Shown piece after piece: positions 20,723-31,210 of a stretch of 64,000 nt of DNA (positions within the stretch are counted from its first letter, which is position 1; every line of letters begins with the position of its first letter). This DNA is from Gentiana macrophylla. Lineage: Eukaryota; Streptophyta; Magnoliopsida; Gentianales; Gentianaceae. Under the pieces are notes generated by a model, which ran no database searches, was not told the origin of the DNA, and saw only the letters and a program-made list of their open reading frames with translations. The DNA is taken from NCBI GenBank assembly GCA_026214975.1, contig CM047810.1:35885318-35949317 (forward strand). Direction: 5' to 3'. Both the position numbers and the translations under genes were made by a program.

Positions 20723-20899
20723 TGTGATATCCCACATTGGAAGTGGGGAAGCACATCACTACCATATAAGTGTGAGACATAAATGTCTTGTTAACTCGGG
20801 TTAGTCTTTTAGACCAAGCTAAGATAACAGTCTAAGCAGTTGACCGGACCATTTATGACACATTTAATGCAACCTGGCCCGGGGTCTAGGGGCATTACA
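20723..20899 (+). repeat. TRIM LTR 3
   Basis: 177 bp, TGTGATATCCCACATTGG...GGGGCATTACA. Confidence 0.88.
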
Positions 20900-21815
20900 G
20901 ACGCTCAATTCAATTACAAATATCAAATGGACATTATATTAAGTCAATTTGATTAATTAATTGTAAAACAAACTATTTTTAACAAACTTGATGTTAATTG
21001 AAGTTCAATCCGTTTAGAAATGCCAAATGCACATGAATGTTTTAGTCGATTCAATTAATTATTTATAAAACAAAATATTTTTAATTGAGTTGAAATAAGA
21101 ATATTAATTGACAAATGACCTAAACGTGATCTATACGTATTGACCGAACCGTGTGTTCATGAATCGTAGTTCGATTTGATTAATTATTTATGAAATGAAC
21201 TATTTTTTTAGGTGTGTGAGAAAAATAGAATATTAATTGATCGATGACTTGAACCTTGATCTGAGCTATAGAGAATCATGATCGAACCATTGGCTCAAAA
21301 ACCTGCTATTATTGAACCGGTGGGTCCCCGACAAACTGGCGGTTTAGTCGATTTTCGAGTATAGTTTATATTTATATCATTAAATTACCGATATGATATA
21401 CAATAAGTCCTCTAACCCCTAAGCAATTTTTAACCACTATAGTTCATACTTACTATAATTTGATGACCAAATACCAATTTGATGTTAATTGAAGTTCGAT
21501 TGGATTACACACACCAAATTGATTTTATTTTAAGTTCGATTCGATTAATTACTTATGTGTGAAAGTATTTTGAAAGTGTGCAGGAAAAAAAGAATATTAG
21601 TTGACGAATAACCTGAACCGTGATCAGAACTGCAACGAACCATCAAATCGCCGGTTAATGAACCAGCTATTTACGAACCGATGTGTTACGTACCCAAACC
21701 GTCAAACTTGTAGTGTAGTTAATTATTGATCCAAGACCGAAGGTTTGAATCGTGGTAAGATGCACAAGGATTATTGTTCGGATTTATTATAGGGTGTGCA
21801 GGGGTCATACACACA

Positions 21816-21817
<2 letters not shown>

Positions 21818-21851
<34 letters not shown>
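21818..21851. repeat. (TA)n microsatellite, about 34 bp
   Basis: TA dinucleotides preceded by CACACACC. Confidence 0.95.
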
Positions 21852-21854
<3 letters not shown>

Positions 21855-22007
21855 TTAACAAGTTATAATCGTTATTGCCAATATATGTGTAACAATTTTA
21901 TAAACGACAACAACATTAATGTTATCAAATATTTAACAGTGACAATATTTTTTAAGTATAAATTAATGTGACACGAGGATTGTGAAGCTATACAATATTT
22001 TTAAAGT

Positions 22008-22075
22008 ATCAGTCTGGTGGTTAACACTATGGTCATAACTCTATAATTATTGGGTTCGAGTCCCATTTGGGACGA
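22008..22075 (+). mobile_element. tRNA-like SINE head
   Basis: Contains a box-A-like AGTCTGGTGGTTAACAC (22011-22027) and a perfect box-B-like GGTTCGAGTCCC (22053-22064), 26 bp apart, then an A-run. This is the internal RNA polymerase III promoter layout of tRNA-derived SINEs. It does not fold as a full tRNA (no acceptor-stem pairing seen). The 3' tail and target duplication were not resolved. Confidence 0.45.
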
Positions 22076-24479
22076 AAAAAATAGTGCGTGTATCTTTCGT
22101 TTCCGTAAAAAAAATGAAAATTAGCACATTTTTTCCCACCAAAATTTTGAGATTTTTTAAAACCTAAAAAAGAAGTTCCAATGTGTAATTAAACTCTTTA
22201 AAGATCATAAATATAAAAAAATCCCTTAAACAATTTTTCTTGATGTTACTCCCATTTTTACCCGTCAGACAACCATATTTTTTAAGGAAAATTAGGGATA
22301 AATATCTGGAATATTTTTAAGAATAAGACATTCCCATTTTTATAACAGGATTTTCGTATAATTTTATAGCGAGAAGAATGACAAACATGTGAATCCTTCA
22401 AAATCGGTGAATCTCCCATGAATTTTGACCCGAATTTAGACGATGAATCTTGAAAATTAGTGAATTCGATAATGAATTTTGAAAATTAGTAATTTTAACC
22501 GCATAGATTAAATAGTGGCATTATCACCTGATCGTTTTCTCAATCCTTTCATTCTTATATTTTTTATCCCCATTTATATTAACCGCATAGATTACTGGCA
22601 TTCCTCCTTTCAAAAAAAAAAAGATTCTACAACTATTGGCATATCAACCCTTTCTTATCATCTCACCTTCTAATTAAAATGATTCAAATCGTTTACGGTA
22701 GTTGTTGTTTCTAAAATATCTGAGATTTAATCTATTGAAACCCAACCTCGTTTTTCTACTCTTAGCAACCAGAATTCCAAAAAATCAACGGTTTGGTGCT
22801 TGAAGATGCATGGAGTCATTTCGTCAGATTTCTAGGAAGGCTAAGTCAGATCTGAGGCTAATGATGCCGTTTTGAAGTCGATGAAATCATCATCCAATAA
22901 TCTGGAAAGGATTAAAAGCTGCCTCGGTTCAAATATTTGGGTGATTGTTTGTGCTGAATCTTGAAGAATCCATAGAGATTTTTCAGGGAATTTCTGATAA
23001 CCTTTTTTATTTATTTCTCTTAATTTATATAAAATTGATCTAGTGCGGAAAGGCTCCCTTTCTGCAATCTTCATTTACGGCATATTTACTTTTTATTTTT
23101 GGGATTTTATTAAAAAGTAATAGTAATTGTATGCATTCTATTTTATAGTCCTTGTTTAATTTTTTTTACCCTAAAAAAAATAATATAAATTGAATGCGTC
23201 AATTGAAATAATGCTAATTATTTTGATCTAATTTATTTTGCTACTTATGAATACTTGTAATTTGGATATAGAAGTGGTTTGATAAATTTTAAATAAAACA
23301 TTGTTGCAACTGACTATGAAAGTTTTATATTGAAAATAATCTTGTAGTATAAGGTTTGCCTTAACCATGTCTTAACATTCGAGTTTTTGATCTCTGTATG
23401 TGTTCTTGTAGGCAAACATCCTTTTTTAGCCTAAGTTTCTTTTATTAGTTTATATATGCTTTGAATATTGTGTGATATACTTCGGTTTTAGTCCAAATGT
23501 GATGAAAATTTTGATTTAGTTTATGGCATTTCAAATGTTATGCAGAAAAGTTTTATTTAAATAAAAAGTATAAAAGATTGTATTGTTACATTTCTGTTGA
23601 AATAAAATAAATGCTTGTCACTTTATTTTTAATAGTACGACATATTCGTATTTTCGAAACTAGTAGTTTGTTTTGATATATCATGTGACTAATTTTTTTA
23701 ATGACTTTTCAGGATTTAATGTATCTAGACACTTGTTAACTGCAAATTTTTTAATACAAAATGACGAGTCCTGAACGAGTTGAAGCCTATTTCTATGGAT
23801 TCGAGTCAAAGTTGATTTAGCACTGAAATTTCAAGGTACAAATTGCATAAATTTGTTGTACTGAGGCATTTTGAGTTTGGGAAGTTTAAAAAGTTTGTTG
23901 CAGTTAAACAAATTGCGTTGTGATTATATTTCCCTTTGTTTTTATTATTTCTTGTTTTAGTGCTTGAATACTTGTAGTTTTTTTGAATATTTATAAAATT
24001 ACTTGTTTTTATTTTTGTAGGTATTTTACAAGATTACTTTTTGTCGATACAAGAAAAAATTTGTATATGAATATTTGTTGTCCTAAACAATTGTTTATTT
24101 TTCTCTCCGTGATTGCAGGACAGAGCATCAAAGAGAAAAAACAAACATAAGGGTTATTGAGATTGGAAGTTTGCCCTTTTCTAGAGGAATATCGTTGCGT
24201 TTTTTAAGTATTGAACGCATTAAATAAGAGCATTCAAACATCGTGTTGTTTTTCTAGATAAGTATAACTTATTGTTGGATTGAATGTTTGGATAACAATT
24301 GTTCTTTGGTGTTTAGTCTTTTTTTTAAAGTCTCGATGGTGTATAGTTTTTACTTCCTTCAACTTAAACCTCAACCTATATGTTCAATAGTTTAAATAAT
24401 TTTGTTTCTTTCTATTCTTTGTTAATATGTTGATTACTAACAGATTTGAATGTCGGTAAGAATTCTAGTACTTCAGTCG
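22076..24479. other. AT-rich CACTA interior without supported gene
   Basis: No frame longer than about 80 codons. A TTGCAG followed by purine-rich, codon-like sequence at 24114-24200 could be a 3' splice site of a decayed transposase or captured gene, but no protein family is recognised. Confidence 0.4.
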
Positions 24480-25089
24480 TATATTGATAAACTGTGACAC
24501 GAACATATTCAACAATTAAATTACTCCATGAAAGTGCGTAAAAATACGCTTACACAAACATATCACGCATCATAAAATCACAATTAAAACAAAAAAAAAT
24601 TAATGCGTGTCGTACAATTGTCATCAGATTCACAGCAATAAAAATAAGTATCGGTAAATCACCATTTAAACAACTGTGACAAATAGAACAAATGTCAGTA
24701 TAATGCATCGAACATGTGTCCCTCTCAATGAAATGTGTCGGCAATTTTGTCACAACGTGTGGCAATCAAAATGCGTGTCGTTAAATTGCCACGAAGTTTT
24801 GTCCGGCACATTAATCAGGTGTCGGAAAACCGTCATAAAAAATAACCGACACATAAGCAAAGTGTCAGCAAAGTGCCATAAATAAAGCACGCGTCACTTA
24901 GACTATGTGCCATATAATCGCCGCAAAAGCTTTCCGACGGAATAACAAACTGCCGCAAAACATTGCCGACACCAGTATTGACGACACTTAAATAACCGCC
25001 GTTTTATGTGCCGTAAATTCTTTTTACGGCGCTTATTTATTATATCCCGACATTTATTTTGTGCCGCAAATAGCCAAAAATGTTGTAGT
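24480..25089. repeat. right subterminal region of the CACTA element
   Basis: Many short motifs around GTGTCGG, TGCCGCAAAA, CCGACAC and GTGCCATA in both orientations, ending GCCAAAAATGTTGTAGT. It is the mirror of the left end (ACTACAACAAAATAGGCC). Confidence 0.7.
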
Positions 25090-25420
25090 CGAAAATTAAT
25101 CATTGCTCTATTGCGTTACCATATTTTCGCACCTCAATAGCTACACATGAGGGGATCGTCGTTTTATTTGAAAATTTACGTCTTAATAACGTGTTGTTTG
25201 TTCCCAATTTAAATTGCAATTTATTGTCGGTTATACAATTGATGGATGAAATAATTGTATGGTGCAATTGACAAATTATTTACGTGCAATACATGACCGA
25301 GTGACGAGGACGCCGATTGGAGTGGGTGAATGGAATGATGAACTATTCTTTTTCCGGGGAGTTTCACAAGTGAAGGCTTTAGCAATTAATAGTGACACTT
25401 CAATGGAGTTATGACACAAA
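25090..25420 (+). pseudogene. copia B protease, second half
   Basis: After the CACTA end the protease resumes with CSIALPYFRTSIATHEGIVV and VLFVPNLNCNLLSVIQLMDE, the normal C-terminal block of copia proteases. Together with 17640-17725 this shows insertion into one continuous protease gene. Confidence 0.85.
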
Positions 25421-26230
25421 CGAATGGGACACCTGTCGAAAAAGGTTCTTAGGCCATTTCCAAATATTATTTTTTCTATTGATTTAAATAAAAATGGTTG
25501 TGATGCTTGCTTTAGGCTGAAACAGTCTCGAGATAGTTTCCCTATTAGTACAAGTAGAGCTAGTAGAATTTTTGAATCGATTCATTGCGATTTACAGGTC
25601 CCTTATTAAACTCCCTCAACTTGTGGGCTGAAGTATTTTTTTAACTATTATTGATGATTTTTCTCGGTCCCTGTGGGTGTATTCATTATATAATAAAGTC
25701 GAAGCGGAAACTATATTTTGGGAATTTGTTGCTCTACTTGATAGCCGGTTTAGTCAAAAACTAGCCCGGGTGGGTAGTGACAATGGGACAAAGTTGAAGC
25801 AGTTATTGCCTTATTTTAAGATGCAAGGTACTATTTTTGAAACATATTGTGTTGGGACGTCTCAACAGAACGAACGCGTAGAACGTAAATATCAACATAT
25901 TTTGAACGCTGCTAGGTCACTTCGGTTTGAGGGACATTTACCTATTTGTTTTTGGGGACAATGTGTTTCAAAGGCATGAACTTTTATTTGGGAATCCTCC
26001 TAACCTAGATGCCATTCAAGTTTTGAGATGTTTGTGTTATTCTCATAATCAACATCATAAAGGCAATAAGTTCGCCAGTCATAGTCGGAAGTGCATTTTT
26101 ATTGGGTATCCTTTTGCTAAAAAGGGTTGGACGTTATTTGGTTTGGAAACTCATGATATTTTTGTCTCGCGTGATGTAAAATTTGTTGAGCATGTTTTCC
26201 CATTGTCTTTTACGGATTTGAATGCTTCGA
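25400..26230 (+). pseudogene. copia B integrase
   Basis: The zinc (GAG_pre-integrase) region reads HKRMGHLSKKVL (the preceding Trp codon is now a stop) and CDACFRLKQSRDSFPIS. The core has HCDLQ (first Asp), TIIDDFSRSLWVYSLY, GSDNGTKLK (second Asp) and VGTSQQNERVERKYQHILN (Glu). A frameshift near 25975 leads to the C-terminal part (LRCLCYSHNQHHKGNKF, FIGYPFAKKGW). Integrase inserted the DNA copy. All three catalytic residues remain but the frame is broken. Confidence 0.9.
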
Positions 26231-28292
26231 GTAACCCTCCGGATCTGGGTCACTCCATGAATGCGAGTGATGATGATATTAAAAATGGTGTGGGTACTAC
26301 GATTGAGAAGGGGGTATATGGTAGTGGAGGATCCGGCTCCTTCGATGGAAGTGGAGTATCCGGCTCCTGGATGCGTTAATCCGGTGGTGGATATAGCAGG
26401 AGGGGCCAAATTGGTGGAAGAACAAGTTGTGGTAGTACCAGAGGAGATAGTTGAATTAGGACGCGGGAAACATGAAAAGATCCCTAATTCCAAGTATCGC
26501 GACATTGTCACTCATTTGATTATAGAAAAGAATAGTTCGTCTTCTCATTCATCCAATTCATCAGCTGACTCGGGTACTCCCTATCCTGTTTCACATTTTG
26601 TCAATTATGAGAGGTTTTCTAACATGTATATAAAGTATATAGCAGCTATCTTTGCAGGAACTACACCGTTTTTTTTAATATTTAAAATCTATGAAGACTG
26701 AGGGTTGGAGAAATGAATGGCTGCAGAAATTCAAGCCTTGGAAGAAGAAGGAACATGGGAACTTCAGCCGTTGCCACCGGGAAGAAGGCCCTCAGTAGTA
26801 AGTGGGTTTATGCCGAAAAGTATTATGAGCACGATGTCTTGCAGCGATTAAAAGCTAGACTGCTTGTTCTTGGAAATCATCAAGTAGAAGGTATAGATTA
26901 TAATGAGACTTTTTCCCCCGTGAAAAGTATGGTCACAGTCCATACTTTTTCAGCCATCACAGCTATTAAGCAATGGGAGATCCATCATATGGACGTGCGG
27001 AATGCTTTTCTCCATTGTGACTTAACTGAAGAAATTTACATGAAGATACCACCGAGGTTCGAGAAAAATAATTTCCACCTTGTTTGCATAATTATGAAGT
27101 TCTTGTACGGGATAAAGCAGGCTCCTCGTTGCTGGTTTGCTAAGTAGTCTACTACTTTGAAAAATTACGAATATCGTCAGTTTATTTCAATTACTCTTTA
27201 TTTACATTGCAGAAACGGAAGATTCAGCTTAGTGTTCTGGTGTATGTGGATGATATGATCATTGATGAGAATGATCGGGTCACGTTGGATATTTTTAACC
27301 AATATGAAGAATTTGGGAGCTCTGAAAAAATTCATGTCTTGGAAGTGGCTCTTAGTGGTCAATGTATTCTGCTTTGAAAAATTATGAATATCGTCAGTCT
27401 TATTTCGATTACTCTTTATTTACGTTGCGGAAGCGGAAGATTCATCTTAGTGTTCTGGTGTATGTGGATGATATGATCATTGATGAGAATGATCGGGTCA
27501 CATTGGATATTTTTAAGCAATATCTCGAGGAATGCTTCAAGATTAAGGATTTGGGAGCTCTGAAATATTTCATGGCTTGGAAGTGGCTCTTAGTGGTCAA
27601 TGTATTTTTATCACAACATAAATATTCTTTATATATTATCGTGGATTCTGGTCTCCTTGGTAGTGAACCTGCTGACTTTCCTATGGATCAAAATCATCGA
27701 CTGACTCTTGCCACGGGCCCCTTCCTTGATGACCCAGACAAGTATCGGCGCTTGGTGGGTCACATTATCTATCTTGGTGTGACTCAGCCTAAATTAGCCT
27801 ATTCGGTGCACATTGTTTCTCAGTTTAGGTAGCAGCCTCGCCAGGAATATTGGGAGGCTGCCATCTATGAGGTTGGTTTTTTGAAACTTAATGCAGGTCA
27901 AGGAATTTTTTTGCGAGTTAATAGCGATTTAAAGTTGAAGGGTGGTGTGATTCTAACTAGGCTAGTTGCCCTTTGACCTGTCGTACCTTGATTGGTTGGT
28001 TTGTACTGTTGGGTCTTTCTACAATTTCTTGGAAGATAAAGAAGCATCAGACTATGTTTTGTTCTTTGGCTGAGGCAGAACATCGGTCCAGGGTGGCAGT
28101 TACATGTGAGCTTAAGTGGTTGAGGCAATTGCTGGGTGAGCTCGGCATTTGTCTATCTCGTGGTATGCGTTTACAATACGATAGTCAGTCGGCATTATAT
28201 ATTGCATAGAACCTGGTGTTTCATGAACGGTCCAAGCACAATGAAGCGGATTGTCATTTTGTGTGTGATGCCATTACTGACGGTTTGATTTA
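26231..28292 (+). pseudogene. copia B reverse transcriptase and RNase H
   Basis: A Ser/Gly-rich linker (to about 26690) precedes RT: KALSSKWVYAEKYYEH, GIDYNETFSPV, HMDVRNAFLHCDLTEEIYMK, LYGIKQAPRCWFAK then a stop near 27147. The YVDD region (LVYVDDMIIDENDRVTLDIF) occurs twice in tandem, 217 bp apart (27155 and 27372). RNase H follows from about 27990: ISWKIKKHQTMFCSLAEAEH, CELKWLRQLLGELGI, HERSKHNEADCHF. Homology ends at 28292 without a 3' LTR. Confidence 0.88.
27155..27605 (+). repeat. 217-bp tandem duplication over the RT YVDD box
   Basis: CTTTGAAAAATTACGAATAT at 27155 and its near copy at 27372 start two copies that both contain GTGTATGTGGATGATATGAT. The first copy lacks about 24 bp around the later CTCGAGGAATGC. 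They differ at only a few bases, so the duplication is fairly young. Confidence 0.9.
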
Positions 28293-30024
28293 AGATATAA
28301 AGATAACTACTTACAACTTTCTTAGCCTCAAATGTTTGTGTTTCGTTACAGCTTCTTTTGTTGTATCCCGGTTGTTTACATGCACTACATAATCCTCCTA
28401 AACCAGCCCTCCTCAACTTTTGAATGTTTGTATTTCGTTTTAAAATCAGACTTTCTCCCACTGACTTTTTTCTTTTCGGTTTGGGTCTTCTAGTTTGCCT
28501 TCTCTCAAGCAGAGGCAATGGACCCAAACGTGCAGATTATCTACAATCATCAATTCCAGCCATTGGTTGAATGACATGTTCATAAACTTTCGGATATGTG
28601 TCAACTGTATAACACTCATCGACATAGTCAACCGGGTCTTTTATAACAAGAACACTTAATGCAGAACAAGCATGGGGACATGATATTCCATTTAGCTCCC
28701 ACCTCCTACAAGTACAACTTTTCTTAGTCAAACTTACACTGCAAATCCTTCCATCATATTGCTCGCATTCATACACATCATCAGAAGCTTTATAAGCAAT
28801 AGAATTCGTAGACTCCTCTATGTTTTTACTAACTCTCTGAAGGATTTTGGGGCAAATCCTCTTGTTATTCCATTTTTGTCTTGCAACATCCTGTTTTTAT
28901 TGAAACCTCACCACCTAGTACTACCTTAACCATTCAAAAATTTGTAGAATTGGCATTTGCCTTGCATCCATAATGTTTGCATTATAGCTTTAACACACAT
29001 TGTTCACAATCATATCACACCTTGGGTGAGTATTAAAATGAGTTCTAGTCCAACTTGTGGGGTCCTTTTTTTCAAGCCACCCAACCGCATCTTTATTAAT
29101 GGTACATATATTTTTCATTTCTTTATCAAACCTCTGGATTGTTGTAGCTTTTGTTGCCTCATGGCAAGTGTCCTTCAATCGTTTTCCCTTGTAACATGCT
29201 AAAGCAAAGTGTGCATACAAATAACACAAAATCTATGCTTAACACTAGGAATAACCGTTTCACAAGCCACAATGAACCCTTTCTGTTTATCAGACACAGT
29301 TGTCCATTCATGTTCATTTTATATTTTCAGATCTACACTTAGTAATTCTAGAAATCAAATCCAAGACGCCTTTACTTCAACCTCTACAAGAGCATACACA
29401 GCGGGGAATAAATTATTGTTTGGATCAGGACCAACAGTAGTTAGAAGCATTACACAATATTCACTTTTCAAATGACATCCATCAACACCAAATATGGGTC
29501 TACACCCGGCAATGAAACCCGTATTCGTTGAAGAAAAAACAACAATACATTCTATTGAACCTAGGCCGATTTGTAGGCCTGACAATTGTTTCGTGTGTGA
29601 TTGGATCAATCAATACATCAGCATTCTCAGTGTCATATACATTCATGATTAGAGTTGCCTCGGGGTCACTCCTCTTTAGTTCCTTAAGGTAATCCCGAAG
29701 CTTCCCATATTGAGCTGCTTCCTTAGCCCTATATGCTTGCCACGTAGAGAAATGACACCTAACATCTTTCATGATTTTCTTCCGGAAAATTTTGATGTTT
29801 GAATAATGATCTAATTCGAACTCATTCAGATATTTCTCAGCTACCCAAGTTGAGCTAACGGATGAATTTCTATAGTTGAAGTTGCACTTGTGTTTAGAAT
29901 CAAAAACCCTAACTTCCACTCTTCCACTGTGGTTCATCAACTTAGCACATATTTCCCAATCACAAGAGATAATTGGATGATTGGATAAAATCATACTGAT
30001 ATAGTGATGATAAAACAAACTCAA
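28293..30024 (-). pseudogene. Mutator-like (MULE) transposase
   Basis: Minus-strand MuDR-type transposase. From 30024: a MULE N-terminal region (WAEKYLNEF-like block, KIFRKKIMKDVRCHFSTWQ, YGKLRDYLKELKRSDPEAT). The DDE domain follows with IFGVDGCHLKSEY (first Asp, about 29480), TVGPDPNNNLFPAVYALVE and, after a frameshift, TTVSDKQKGFIVACE (second Asp, about 29290). A SWIM zinc finger CTCRRWELNGISCPHA lies near 28690 and a terminal knuckle CSACKQPGYNKRSC near 28370; the knuckle His is Tyr. Frameshifts and stops show it is dead. MULE transposases act in the nucleus on long inverted repeats; no such ends were identified for this copy. Confidence 0.85.
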
Positions 30025-30130
30025 TTAAATGCTCAGCATGCTTCTTTCATATATACTCAATCCAACATGATGAAAAAACATGTAACTCTTCAACCATTTA
30101 TTCATCATGATATTAAGCAATATGATAAAA
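30025..30130. other. short flank between MULE remnant and MITE
   Basis: No motif recognised. Confidence 0.4.
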
Positions 30131-30416
30131 GAGTCCGGATCCCCTACAGTGATTATAAGCCTTAGCCTTTAGTATTCCTCCAGTGTAATGAAAATCGTAG
30201 AAATTTTCTACGGAACCGTACCGTAGATTATTTCTACAGAACCGCAGTCATTACTCATCTTTCTATGACTTTCAAATTTTTGATGATGTTCAAGATATCG
30301 AGGGCACGGCGCCATAGAAGATATATGAGACGGCGAAGAAAATTTCTATGGTACCGTCAATTTTCATTTCACTAGAGCAATCAGTGAAAGCTTATCACTG
30401 TAGGGGATCCGGACTC
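30131..30416. mobile_element. 286-bp MITE with long imperfect inverted repeats
   Basis: Starts GAGTCCGGATCCCCTACAGT, ends with its complement ACTGTAGGGGATCCGGACTC. Inverted similarity extends about 85-95 bp (AGTGTAATGAAAATCG / AGTGAAATGAAAATTG; TAGAAATTTTCT). The loop contains repeated CTACGGAACCGTA-like motifs. Flanks share GATAAA but give no clean target duplication. GGACCGGATCCCCTA also occurs at 41462-41476. Confidence 0.75.
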
Positions 30417-30779
30417 ATAAGATAAACTTGCATTGATTTAAATTCGTAATAGACTTGTTGATCAAGCTATTACGACAGTCAATTTTAACCTGACTCTTAC
30501 AAAGACTCCCTTATTTAAAATTAGATGTCCCAGCCACTGTTAAACTTCATGCTGCTGCTTAGTTGAGCAAAAGCACTATACTTCTTATACACCCATTGCA
30601 TGGAGATATTAAAAGTAGAAAGAGAAATTGGGAGAATTTGAAGACACATACTCTGCACTTGCGAATGAATGAGTAGTTCACCATAAAATAAATTCAGATC
30701 TAACAACTTCAATTTCTATTGCACCGAATGGCACAATGTTTTCACTAAATCAACATCAATTATTAGGAGAAGACACTAG
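30417..30779. other. unassigned flank of copia D
   Basis: No supported ORF. A 63-codon frame on the minus strand (30712-30521) is not recognised. Confidence 0.35.
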
Positions 30780-30784
30780 GTTAC

Positions 30785-31088
30785 TGTTGAAGTTTGTAGA
30801 AAGCAAACGAAAGAAAGAAAAAATGAAGAAGTGTATTTTCAAAGAATAATCAACAAATTAAGTTATAATGCTACTGATCATGGAGTATTTATAACCCCAT
30901 ATACCTCATGAATCAGTTAAAAAAAGTTACAAACGATTATAACATAATCTAACTAAATAACCGTTTTCTGCCTATATCCGATTTATTGATTATCTCAGTA
31001 GGATGGTGAGCCTTCATGTGGTCTGTTAAATTCTTCAATACTAAGATGTTTTGCACTCAGCAAACCCTTCAGCATATATACTGTAACA
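30785..31088 (-). repeat. 3' LTR of copia D
   Basis: Plus-strand TGTTGAAGTTTGTAG...ATACTGTAACA. The minus-strand TATA box reads TTATAAATAC near 30893. Confidence 0.92.
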
Positions 31089-31099
31089 CCCCCCTCAAG
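31089..31099 (-). promoter_or_regulatory. polypurine tract of copia D
   Basis: The minus strand reads CTTGAGGGGGG directly before the LTR. Confidence 0.85.
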
Positions 31100-31210
31100 C
31101 TGAGAATGGTACATGAACAGCTTGCACTCAACATTCCCTTCAGCTACTGGAACTTTGAAATATCTTTGAAATTCCCAACTTGTCCAGCAGATATGAAAAG
31201 ATGGGTGCAT

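Larger units (their letters stand above)
20037..20899 (+). mobile_element. tandem TRIM: LTR-internal-LTR-internal-LTR
   Basis: Three LTR copies of 177-178 bp, each TGTGATATCCCA...TTACA, separated by two short internal regions (20214-20367 and 20546-20722). Each internal region begins with a degenerate primer site (TGGTATTCAAAGCC in the second) and ends with a purine run (AAGGGGGGAGAA). Flanks GAAGC (20032-20036) and GACGC (20900-20904) agree in four of five bases. No coding capacity. TRIMs are tiny non-autonomous LTR retrotransposons; tandem arrays with shared LTRs are known for them. It interrupts one unit of the older tandem repeats. Confidence 0.88.
18918..21720. repeat. diverged tandem repeats of about 0.36-0.41 kb
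   Basis: Marker block AAAATAAACTATTTTTCAAG recurs at about 18919, 19333, 19729 (diverged), 20964, 21064, 21188 and 21552. It is followed in the full units by ATTAGTTGACxAATxACCTGAA-like, GAACCGTGATC..., ATGAACCGGTGGGTCACC and ATCATTTACCCC...ATCCATATTTA blocks. Full periods are about 414, 396, 372 (after removing the TRIM array) and 364 bp; short partial units lie at 20964-21188. Copies are strongly diverged, so the array is old. Confidence 0.7.
17726..25089. mobile_element. 7.4-kb non-coding CACTA (En/Spm-like) element
   Basis: Ends are ACTACAACAAAA (17726) and the complementary TGTTGTAGT (25081-25089); a complete small element at 39296 shows that the family end is CACTACAACA. Subterminal regions of about 280 bp (left) and 600 bp (right) are dense in short degenerate motifs such as GCGACA, GTGTCGG and TGCCGCAAA, as expected for transposase binding in CACTA elements. 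The insertion lies exactly inside the copia B protease frame. No transposase (tnpD/tnpA) reading frame is seen. The interior holds AT microsatellites, about 0.4-kb diverged repeats and a TRIM array. No 3-bp target duplication is clear. Confidence 0.75.
16977..28292 (+). mobile_element. Ty1/copia element B, split by CACTA insertion
   Basis: Copia element with short 5' LTR, primer site, leader with a tandem duplication, no gag, protease (17655-17725 and 25090-25260), integrase, RT and RNase H. The protease frame is interrupted by 17726-25089. The 3' LTR is missing; homology ends near 28292 where a Mutator-like transposase begins on the other strand. The left boundary at 16977 is a guess. Confidence 0.8.

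Noticed and set aside
20037..20899. Cassandra-type TRIM with 5S rRNA promoter
   Set aside because: The TGTGATATCCCA start is shared with Cassandra, but no 5S internal promoter boxes are visible in the LTRs.
22008..22075. Functional tRNA gene
   Set aside because: Box A and box B are present, but the acceptor and anticodon stems do not pair; a SINE head is more likely.
17723..25092. 3-bp target duplication of the CACTA element
   Set aside because: Left flank ATT and right flank CGA do not match; none is claimed.
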